A stretch of DNA of 8,096 bases from Glaesserella sp041817755 (GTDB lineage: Bacteria; Pseudomonadota; Gammaproteobacteria; Enterobacterales; Pasteurellaceae). Location of the stretch: positions 1 to 8,096 of the forward strand of contig NZ_JBGYBX010000001.1 of assembly GCF_041817755.1 (NCBI RefSeq). Reading direction: 5' to 3'. The position numbers and the translations under genes are program-made. The stretch's first letter is position 1, and every line of letters begins with the position of its first letter. Under the pieces are notes generated by a model. The model searched no databases. It was not told where the DNA came from and saw only the letters and a program-made list of their open reading frames with translations. Of the stretch, positions 1 through 5,801 are shown one piece after another.

Positions 1-93
1 AATATGATGAAGTTTTGCCACCTCGCGGATACCAACATCCTGCTCGATGACCAATTTGATAATGTCTAAACGAAATTGATAAGGATGGGACAT
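1..93 (-). CDS. IS3-family OrfA (transposase HTH protein), N-terminal 31 residues only
   Basis: The ATG is at 93-91, preceded by GAGGTG six bases upstream, and the frame stays open to the window edge. The peptide starts MSHPYQFRLDIIKLVIEQDV and continues with GIREVAKLHHI. The pattern R-x-D-I-(I/V)-K-L-V...G..EVA..H is that of the helix-turn-helix OrfA protein of IS3/IS150-type elements, which binds the IS ends and is fused to the DDE OrfB by programmed frameshifting. Only the first helices are visible, so family assignment is good but subgroup assignment is tentative. The part beyond the window decides whether it is intact. Confidence 0.75.
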   Translation of the reverse strand, partial: MSHPYQFRLDIIKLVIEQDVGIREVAKLHHI

Positions 94-138
94 AATCTGC
101 ACCTCAAATTAGGTGTCCAAGTTTTGGGGTGCAGATCA
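1..138 (-). mobile_element. End of an IS3-family (IS150-like) insertion sequence, cut by the window edge
   Basis: On the minus strand the element appears to begin near 138 with TGATCTGCACCCCAAAACTT, followed by TGGACACC. This is the TG...CCCC-AAA-TTGGAC style of terminal repeat common in the IS150 group. A transposase-like ORF starts 45 bp further in. The exact boundary is inferred from the motif alone, because the other end and any target duplication lie outside the window. It sits 15 bp past the lacD stop and in the same orientation, with no terminator between, so operon transcripts should read into it. The end carries a 7-bp inverted repeat (97-103 with 128-134) that covers the ORF's ribosome binding site. 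Confidence 0.75.
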
Positions 139-153
139 TGCCTATATAAACGA

Positions 154-1092
154 CTAAATCGGCGTTGCCGTGCGTTCTAACACTTCAAGCAACTCACTGA
201 TATTCTGTTTACCCTGTGTTTTAAGCCACTCACGAGCCGCGTCCACACCTTCTGCCTTATACGTTTCCGCACCGCCAGCCCAAGTTGCACGTCCGCAAAG
301 AACACCGTTAAATCGGCTACCAGCTTGATGAGCAAATTCCAGCGTTTGTTGGAACAGTTTTGCTGAAACCCCCGCACTTAAGAAAATAAACGGTAGATCC
401 GTTGCATCGCTTTGTGCTTTGAAGAATGCCGCCGCTTCCGCTTGGCTGTAAAGCACTTCGCCTTCAGCAAAGCCTTCCACATAACTCATCACCACAGGCA
501 CTTCGACTTTCAGCACATCCACCCCAAAACGTTTATCGGCGAAGAACTTCATCGCTTCAATCACTTTGCGTGGTTTCACTTTGGCGTTATAGACTTTATC
601 TTCGTTTGAGCCATCGTAGGTTAAAATCTCTAAGAACAACGGAATTTGTTCCGCGTTACACTCCGATGCAACACGTTCAACAAAAGCGGCTTTGCGGTCG
701 TTGATTTCGTGTGGTTCATCTATATCAAAATAGATCAACAATTTCACCGCTTCCGCGCCTTTTTCTTTTAAGCGATAAACGGATACATCATCAATCAAAT
801 CAGGGAAACGACCCACCGCGGTTTTATCATAGCCTGTTTTTTCGTATGCCATAATGAGCCCACAATCCGCATCACGTTTCTCTGAAGCCGCCCAGCCAAA
901 TTCGGGATCAAGCAAGATCGACGAGGCATACGGGGTGAGTTCTTGAGAAATTAAGGTTTTAAATTCACTGACCTGCTGGGCGGTAATTTCATCCCCCATC
1001 ATTCGACGTAATGCACCGCGTTGGTCAATCGCAAGAGCCGCAATAATGCCCTCTTTGGTACAAAGTTTTTTCATTAGATCTTGTTTGGACAT
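154..1092 (-). CDS. lacD: Tagatose-1,6-bisphosphate aldolase, class I, LacD family
   Basis: This 312-residue protein matches LacD over its full length. Diagnostic blocks are AIDQRGALRRMM (21-32), ELTPYASSILLDPEFG (51-66), AYEKTGYD (82-89), KVKPRKVIEAMKFF (171-184), DVLKVEVPV (192-200) and GVLCGRATW. LacD enzymes split D-tagatose 1,6-bisphosphate into dihydroxyacetone phosphate and glyceraldehyde 3-phosphate through a Schiff-base lysine. From the family alignment I place that lysine at K195, with E155 (FLEILTYD) as the likely acid/base and K117 in the phosphate site. The start ATG has AAAGGAG six bases upstream and lies 22 bp after the IIA stop, so it is the last visible operon gene. E. coli aga clusters instead use the unrelated class II aldolase KbaY/AgaY, so this gene looks Firmicute-like. 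The enzyme assignment is strong; the donor is inference. Confidence 0.93.
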   Translation of the reverse strand: MSKQDLMKKLCTKEGIIAALAIDQRGALRRMMGDEITAQQVSEFKTLISQELTPYASSILLDPEFGWAASEKRDADCGLIMAYEKTGYDKTAVGRFPDLIDDVSVYRLKEKGAEAVKLLIYFDIDEPHEINDRKAAFVERVASECNAEQIPLFLEILTYDGSNEDKVYNAKVKPRKVIEAMKFFADKRFGVDVLKVEVPVVMSYVEGFAEGEVLYSQAEAAAFFKAQSDATDLPFIFLSAGVSAKLFQQTLEFAHQAGSRFNGVLCGRATWAGGAETYKAEGVDAAREWLKTQGKQNISELLEVLERTATPI

Positions 1093-1114
1093 AAGTATCT
1101 CCTTTAATTATCAA

Positions 1115-1501
1115 CTATTCATCATCGCCTAACGCTAAGTTTTTCAGTTGTTGAGCCACATCGTGAATTTGCTCTTTGGCATTTTCCAACAGGCCGTCGG
1201 TGCCTTCTTCACTCACATAGCTAATCACCATAGGTAAATTCATTCCGCTATATAACCCTGACAATTTCGGTAAGTAACGCATCGCCACATTGCATGGTGT
1301 ACCGCCCATAATGTCGCAAAAAACCACGATCTCACCACTTGCATTCGCCAGTGCTTGCTCAAATTTCACTTGGAAATCTTCGCTGCCTTCGTGTGGATAT
1401 AAGCAGACGGTTTGAGCATTGTCGATTTTTCCTAAAATCATTTCGGCAGTATTCAGCAAGCCTTCCGCAAACTCCCCGTGGCTGATTAAAATTAAGCTCA
1501 T
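1115..1501 (-). CDS. agaF: PTS mannose-family EIIA component (galactosamine-type)
   Basis: The 128-residue cytoplasmic protein opens MSLILISHGEFAEGL, the EIIA-Man signature in which H8 is the residue phosphorylated by HPr. FCDIMGGTPCN (about 61-71) is the second family motif, contributing the conserved Asp near the active His. Length is that of a stand-alone IIA domain. AAGGAG lies five bases before the ATG. It completes the IIB-IIC-IID set encoded upstream, but it is separated from it by the GH35 gene and 95 bp carrying a hairpin. The symbol follows the agaVWEF/gadVWEF naming; sugar specificity cannot be read from IIA alone. Confidence 0.88.
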   Translation of the reverse strand: MSLILISHGEFAEGLLNTAEMILGKIDNAQTVCLYPHEGSEDFQVKFEQALANASGEIVVFCDIMGGTPCNVAMRYLPKLSGLYSGMNLPMVISYVSEEGTDGLLENAKEQIHDVAQQLKNLALGDDE

Positions 1502-1567
1502 AGTTGCTCCTTTTGGTTATTTTCTAAAATTATTCAGAGATAGAACGTTATATAACCTTCGATCAAC

Positions 1568-1590
1568 TCCCCTCTTTAGCAAAGAGGGGA
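1568..1590 (+). repeat. 10-bp-stem hairpin after the GH35 gene; terminator-like only on the plus strand
   Basis: TCCCCTCTTT and AAAGAGGGGA form a perfect 10-bp stem around the 3-base loop AGC. On the plus strand it is followed by AAATTTTTT, so it would act as a terminator for antisense transcription coming from the IIA side. On the minus (operon) strand the hairpin starts 7 bp after the GH35 stop but is followed by GTTGATC, not a T run, so it should not end operon transcription. There it could protect an mRNA 3' end or mark a processing site. The sequence also resembles short palindromes dispersed in many Gammaproteobacteria, which is from memory and not checked. Confidence 0.6.
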
Positions 1591-1596
1591 AATTTT

Positions 1597-3387
1597 TTAC
1601 AAATTCTTAGTACTCAATGCTTTATAAATCGGCTGGTCGCTAAATTTTAAAGTGTCGATCTTCACCCCATCCGTTTCAAAAACGATAATCTCATTCTCAC
1701 CTTTATGCAGTAACGGTGCAGGCATATAGAGATAACACGTCGGGCCTTCATTCCAGTAACGCCCTAAATTCTCGCCATTTACCACAATCACCCCTTTGCC
1801 TAACTCACGGGTATCAATAAAGGTATCTTGTGGCTCTTGGTCTAGCTGTAACTTAAATTGATAGAACGATGGGACTTGGCTATCTTTTTCGCCGTCAAAA
1901 TCAATCTCATCTAAACGGTTAAAATCAATCGCATAATGTTGCCACCCCGTATGGAAATGCAGATCAAGCACTACGCCTGCGGCAATCCCTTTATGTTGTG
2001 TCGGTGCAAGTAGCTTACCGCCGTAATTCACCCGCCCCATATTTTCCACTAACAGATCCAGCTGGAACTCGCCATTCGGTGTCTGTAACATCACTTCATT
2101 GCCGATTTCGTGTTGGTATTGGGTGGCGACTTTTTGCTTATCGTTGAAAATCTGAATACGATCTCTGCCTTGGTAAATTCTGAGCTTGATCTCATCGCTA
2201 TACGCTGTCGGTTTGGCTCGATAAAGCAGATAACCGTAGTAATGCCCAAGCTGTTCCATTGTCTGAGTGAAAGGACTTTCATCACATTCGCTGATCGTGT
2301 CTAACGTACCAAACAGAGACACTTCATTTTGCACCGCAAGCGGTGGGTAAGCAGTGATATTTGGTAAAATCGGCTCGACAATCGGGCTGGCATCAGGGTA
2401 CTGCCCTAACACTTTTTGTAGCAGATAAAATTTCTCTGACGGCTCGCCCCATTCGTGAACAGGGGCATCATAATCATAGCTAGTCACCTGCGGTAAATCG
2501 GTATCTAACCGTGCGGAACAGCCGTTCAAGAAGCCGAAATTTGTTCCCCCTTGGAACATATAGAAATTGATACTCGCCCGTTCGAGTAGCTCTTTGGTGC
2601 AGTTCGCCAAATCTTGAGCATCACGGCGGATCACAGGCTCTTTCCAGCGGTTAAACCAGCCGTCCCAAAATTCCATACACATCAACGGATAAGATTTGCC
2701 ATGCTTATCCATATAGCGTTGCAATTCATCTAAATTTTCATTAGAACGAGAGCCGAAATTGCCCATCGGCAAAATATCATCGTCAATCAACGCCCCGGCT
2801 TCTAAGGCGTTCTGCCACGCACCGTCCGAGGTGAAAAGCGGTACGTTTACCCCGTGAATCAACATCAATGAACGAATCGCTCTCAAGTAGTTTTTATCAT
2901 TGCCGAACGAACCGTACTCGTTTTCAATTTGCATCATAATGATGTTACCGCCTTGGGTAATTTGATAAGGGGCAATGCGTGGAAGAAGTTCTTGAAAATA
3001 GCGGTCGATTTCAGCAATAAACAGTGGATCGTTTTGGCGTAAGCGGATATTCGGAATATTGAGCAACCACGCAGGCAATCCGCCAAATTCCCATTCCGCA
3101 CAAATATAGGGCGTTGGGCGAAGAATAACGTACAGCCCCAGATCTTTTGCTGTTTGCAAAAATTTAACTAAATCCGCCCGCTTGCTGAAATTAAATTGCT
3201 CGGGTTGTGGTTGATGTAAGTTCCACGGCACATAGGTTTCGACCGTGTTACACCCCATCGCCTTTAGGTTGTAAAGCGTTTTGTACCAGTATTCCGGTAC
3301 GATACGGAAATAATGTACCGCACCGGAGAGAATTTTGAACGGTTTTCCATTGAGTAGGAAATCCTTTTCGCCGATTTGGAAAGGCAT
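1597..3387 (-). CDS. bgaC: Cytoplasmic GH35 beta-galactosidase (BgaC/GnbG-like)
   Basis: The 596-residue protein opens directly with the GH35 fold (FLLNGKPFKILSGAVHYFRI, 10-29). It continues with MGCNTVETYVPWNLHQ (44-59), LRPTPYICAEWEFGGLPAWL (89-108) and QIENEYGSFGNDKNYL (153-168), then MCMEFWDGWFNRW (236-248) and FYMFQGGTNFGF. By family knowledge the acid/base is E157 in NEYG and the nucleophile E239 in MEFW. A C-terminal jelly-roll region follows (about 521-570, DTRELGKGVIVVNGENLGRY). There is no signal peptide or membrane segment, so it works in the cytoplasm. Relatives in streptococci and lactobacilli cleave Gal-beta-1,3-HexNAc disaccharides, in some cases as PTS-phosphorylated forms. 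It lies between IID and IIA, preceded by 210 bp containing a foldback repeat. The ATG has a modest GGGGTG five bases upstream. I found no convincing private promoter. Whether the substrate is phosphorylated is inferred from the PTS context. Confidence 0.9.
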   Translation of the reverse strand: MPFQIGEKDFLLNGKPFKILSGAVHYFRIVPEYWYKTLYNLKAMGCNTVETYVPWNLHQPQPEQFNFSKRADLVKFLQTAKDLGLYVILRPTPYICAEWEFGGLPAWLLNIPNIRLRQNDPLFIAEIDRYFQELLPRIAPYQITQGGNIIMMQIENEYGSFGNDKNYLRAIRSLMLIHGVNVPLFTSDGAWQNALEAGALIDDDILPMGNFGSRSNENLDELQRYMDKHGKSYPLMCMEFWDGWFNRWKEPVIRRDAQDLANCTKELLERASINFYMFQGGTNFGFLNGCSARLDTDLPQVTSYDYDAPVHEWGEPSEKFYLLQKVLGQYPDASPIVEPILPNITAYPPLAVQNEVSLFGTLDTISECDESPFTQTMEQLGHYYGYLLYRAKPTAYSDEIKLRIYQGRDRIQIFNDKQKVATQYQHEIGNEVMLQTPNGEFQLDLLVENMGRVNYGGKLLAPTQHKGIAAGVVLDLHFHTGWQHYAIDFNRLDEIDFDGEKDSQVPSFYQFKLQLDQEPQDTFIDTRELGKGVIVVNGENLGRYWNEGPTCYLYMPAPLLHKGENEIIVFETDGVKIDTLKFSDQPIYKALSTKNL

Positions 3388-3527
3388 ATTTCACCCCGCT
3401 TGAAAGATATAAAACCGAATAAATCTAGGGAAGAGTGATTGGGTTTTAGATCTTGGTCATTTGTAAAATATTGAATGGATTTGAGCGCTTGTATCACTTT
3501 TTGTAACCAAACCATTCACATTCTATT

Positions 3528-3588
3528 GTAGGGGCGGGGTTTATCCCCGCCCGAATGGGTAACGGGTGGGGATAAACCCCACCCCTAC
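3528..3588. repeat. 61-bp nested foldback repeat between IID and GH35 genes
   Basis: Two 26-base arms (3528-3553 and 3563-3588) are inverted repeats with two mismatches, separated by 9 bases. Each arm is itself a perfect hairpin: GGGCGGGG/CCCCGCCC around TTTAT (3532-3552) and GGGTGGGG/CCCCACCC around ATAAA (3564-3584). In RNA from either strand one arm mismatch becomes a G-U pair. It is far more GC-rich than its surroundings and begins 9 bp after the IID stop. No T run follows on either strand, so it is not a standard terminator. It resembles the short GC-rich palindromes dispersed through many bacterial genomes (not verified here), and could cause polarity or stabilise the upstream mRNA. Confidence 0.85.
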
Positions 3589-3597
3589 GAATTTTTA

Positions 3598-4434
3598 TTA
3601 GCCCTTAGCCAACAATCCAGCCCAAGAGAGCAAGATACAGAGTGCGATGATGATCATAATCGCTTTGTTAGAGTTCATTTTCGGTCTACCGAGTAACCAG
3701 TAGATGAAGAACACCACTAACGCAGGGACTAATCTTGGTAAGATAAGGTCTAAGTTCGCTTGGGCGGAAACGACTTTCTCACCGATAGTGGCAACAAACG
3801 GTACTTTGACATTCACCATCGTGGCACACATTACCCCCACAACGAATACCCCAAGCACTGTTGCGGCGTTGGTTAGTGCATTCAAGCGGTGACTTAGGTT
3901 GGTGACTAAGTTTACCCCTTCACGATAAGCGATTTTGAGTTGCACCCAACGGAATACCATTGTTGCAATCGCCACCGCAACCCATAAGCCGACACCAAGC
4001 GGATTGCCGTTTACTGCCATTGTTGCAGCAATCGCCCCCATAATTGCTGGGACGAGTGAACCGAATAGGGCATCACCGATAGCGGCAAATGGTCCCATTA
4101 AACCTGATTTGATACCTGCAACGGCTTCAAGTGATTTCACCCCTTGTTTTTCTTCAAGTGCCAAGTCGATACCTTTAACAATAGTGTTAAAGAATGGGCT
4201 GGTGTTGAAGAATTGGTTGTGCATCACCATCATTTTTTGTAATTCAGGTGTATTGTCGCCGTACATTTTGCGTAGCTGTGGCAACATAATCCATAAATAA
4301 CCTGAACCTTGCATACGTTCGTAGTTCCAACCAACTTGGTTGAAGAATAAGTTACGGATATTGATTTGGCGGAAGTCCGCATCTGTTAATTTATAGCCTT
4401 TTGGATTTCCGACTTGTTGATTAGAGTTCGTCAT
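3598..4434 (-). CDS. agaE: PTS mannose-family EIID membrane component
   Basis: This 278-residue protein has the EIID layout: a soluble N-terminal part with NIRNLFFNQVGWNYERMQ and GYLWIMLPQLRKMYG, then MHNQFFNTSPFFNTIVKGID. These are followed by the family signature GLMGPFAAIGDALFG (about 111-125) and several hydrophobic segments to the C-terminus ending LLSWAGLLAKG. EIID forms the sugar-translocating membrane complex with EIIC. I choose the ATG at 4434 rather than the TTG at 4440, because AGGAG lies 9 bases before the ATG but only 3 before the TTG. The gene overlaps the IIC end by 14 bp, which suggests translational coupling. Its stop is followed at once by the GC-rich foldback repeat. Confidence 0.9.
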   Translation of the reverse strand: MTNSNQQVGNPKGYKLTDADFRQINIRNLFFNQVGWNYERMQGSGYLWIMLPQLRKMYGDNTPELQKMMVMHNQFFNTSPFFNTIVKGIDLALEEKQGVKSLEAVAGIKSGLMGPFAAIGDALFGSLVPAIMGAIAATMAVNGNPLGVGLWVAVAIATMVFRWVQLKIAYREGVNLVTNLSHRLNALTNAATVLGVFVVGVMCATMVNVKVPFVATIGEKVVSAQANLDLILPRLVPALVVFFIYWLLGRPKMNSNKAIMIIIALCILLSWAGLLAKG

Positions 4435-5296
4435 CTTCAATTTCTCCTTTGTCAGAAGTGGTATTTTGTTTTGCTACCGGGGCTGAGCCACCTTCTACGC
4501 TACGTTGGTAAACAATGTAGGCGAATGCAAATCCGATTGCTGCCATTGCAAGCATTGGTACGCTGCTGATTGAGTTGCTTACACCTGTTGATGCACCGAC
4601 AGCATTGATGTTACCGAAGAGAGTAATGAAGATTGCTGTGAGTGAGAATGCAAGGATTAAGTATGCAATGTGACGTTTTGTCGGTAAGTAACGAAGTAAG
4701 ATTGCGAAACCTAACGCCGGTAATACGCCACCTGCAAGGGTTAAACCGTCTGCGATAACTTTTAAGAAGCCTGTTTGCATTGCTTCTGCCAGGCTTGCCA
4801 CAAACGGACCACCAAACACTAACGCTAAGAAGATTGGTAATGCACGAGAAAGCCCCCAAGCGATTGCACCGCAGAGATAGTTGACCGTGATTGCACGATA
4901 AGCGTGGTCTTGGATGTTTTTGTCGATACGGTGAGCGAAGAATACGTTAGACATTCTCGCCAAAATATCGGTATAAACCATTAACGCTGCGATTGGAACA
5001 GCTAAGGTTGTTAACGCTAATTGTGGATCCATCCCTGCCGATACGGAGAATGCCGTCGCAATTACCGTACCGGAGTTCGCATCAATACGAGATGCACCAC
5101 CGAAGGTACCTACACCTAAAATGGTTAATTGCATTGAACCGCCGATTAACAATCCTGTTGTTAAATCGCCCATAATTAAACCTGTGATAAAGCCTGCAAA
5201 CACAGGTGAACCGGCACTAGATACAATTGTGATTTCATCTAGAATTTGATAGAACGCATAGAGCGTTATCAAAAGTATTTGCCACCATTCGATCAT
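4421..5296 (-). CDS. agaW: PTS mannose-family EIIC permease component
   Basis: The 291-residue protein is a polytopic membrane protein starting MIEWWQILLITLYAFYQILD. It has the EIIC core GLIMGDLTTGLLIGGSMQLT (about 39-58) followed by ILGVGTFGGASRIDANSGT, typical of type-4 (mannose-family) EIIC, which binds and passes the sugar. Further hydrophobic stretches include AIFITLFGNINAVGASTG and MLAMAAIGFAFAYIVYQ. The C-terminal tail is short and acidic (GEIEDDEL); its codons hold the ribosome binding site and start codon of the IID gene. GAGGAG lies 8 bases before its ATG, and 13 bp separate it from the IIB stop. The nearest named relatives I recognise are the GalN/GalNAc-type AgaW/GadW permeases; the exact substrate is inferred from context. 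Confidence 0.88.
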   Translation of the reverse strand: MIEWWQILLITLYAFYQILDEITIVSSAGSPVFAGFITGLIMGDLTTGLLIGGSMQLTILGVGTFGGASRIDANSGTVIATAFSVSAGMDPQLALTTLAVPIAALMVYTDILARMSNVFFAHRIDKNIQDHAYRAITVNYLCGAIAWGLSRALPIFLALVFGGPFVASLAEAMQTGFLKVIADGLTLAGGVLPALGFAILLRYLPTKRHIAYLILAFSLTAIFITLFGNINAVGASTGVSNSISSVPMLAMAAIGFAFAYIVYQRSVEGGSAPVAKQNTTSDKGEIEDDEL

Positions 5297-5309
5297 AATC
5301 GTTACTCCT

Positions 5310-5783
5310 CTATAAAAGTTTCATTAAATCGACTTTTTCTTCATTAGGCACTAACTGAGCAGTAAGCTTCACGCCTTTTTCAGAAAGTTTTCTAAACACG
5401 TCTACATCATCTTCCGTTACGTGAACTGTTTTTCGGATAGGGCGTGTCAGATCCGTTTTAGGCATATTCCCTGCATTGACTTCCGGCAGATTTACGCCTG
5501 CCTCCACAAGCTGCAAAATCGTTTGTGGGGTTCTTGTCACCAACAACACACGTTGAGAATCGTAACGCCCTTCGTTAATGTTGGCCGCTGCTTTTTCCAC
5601 AGGTAACACGCTTAAATTCACCCCTGCCGGGCAAGCCAAGCGTAAGCCTGCTTTATCAATGTCATTATTTGCCGCGACTTCATCGACGACCATAATGCGA
5701 GTGATATTGAGATAAGACGTCCATAAATTTGCCACTTGACCGTGGATTAAACGTCCATCAATCCGTACGTTTAAAATTGCCAT
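5310..5783 (-). CDS. agaV: PTS mannose-family EIIB component
   Basis: The 157-residue cytoplasmic protein begins MAILNVRIDGRLIHGQVANL, the EIIB-Man/Sor signature, with H14 as the histidine that receives phosphate from EIIA and passes it to the sugar. The rest is typical of the family: ITRIMVVDEVAANNDIDKAG, the phosphate-loop region RVLLVTRTPQTILQLVEAG and NAGNMPK, and a C-terminal VKLTAQLVPNEEKVDL. Length matches single-domain EIIB proteins. GAGGAG is six bases before the ATG. It is 18 bp from agaS and 13 bp from the IIC gene, so it is clearly part of the same transcript. Confidence 0.92.
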   Translation of the reverse strand: MAILNVRIDGRLIHGQVANLWTSYLNITRIMVVDEVAANNDIDKAGLRLACPAGVNLSVLPVEKAAANINEGRYDSQRVLLVTRTPQTILQLVEAGVNLPEVNAGNMPKTDLTRPIRKTVHVTEDDVDVFRKLSEKGVKLTAQLVPNEEKVDLMKLL

Positions 5784-5801
5784 ATTGGTCTCCTCTTTTT
5801 G

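Noticed and set aside
426..704. 92-residue plus-strand frame opposite lacD
   Set aside because: Antisense to the conserved LacD core with no coding evidence of its own.
3264..3515. 83-residue minus-strand frame overlapping the GH35 start and its leader
   Set aside because: It overlaps the clear N-terminal GH35 core in another frame and looks random in composition.
3388..3527. Separate promoter for the GH35 gene
   Set aside because: TTTACA and TATATC-like words occur but not at proper spacing; AT-rich DNA gives these by chance.
3935..4300. 121-residue plus-strand frame opposite IID
   Set aside because: It is the mirror of the membrane-protein codons of IID, with no family motif and no separate start signals.
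4435..4440. TTG start for IID two codons upstream
   Set aside because: Only 3 bases separate it from AGGAG; the ATG at 4434 has a workable 9-base spacing.
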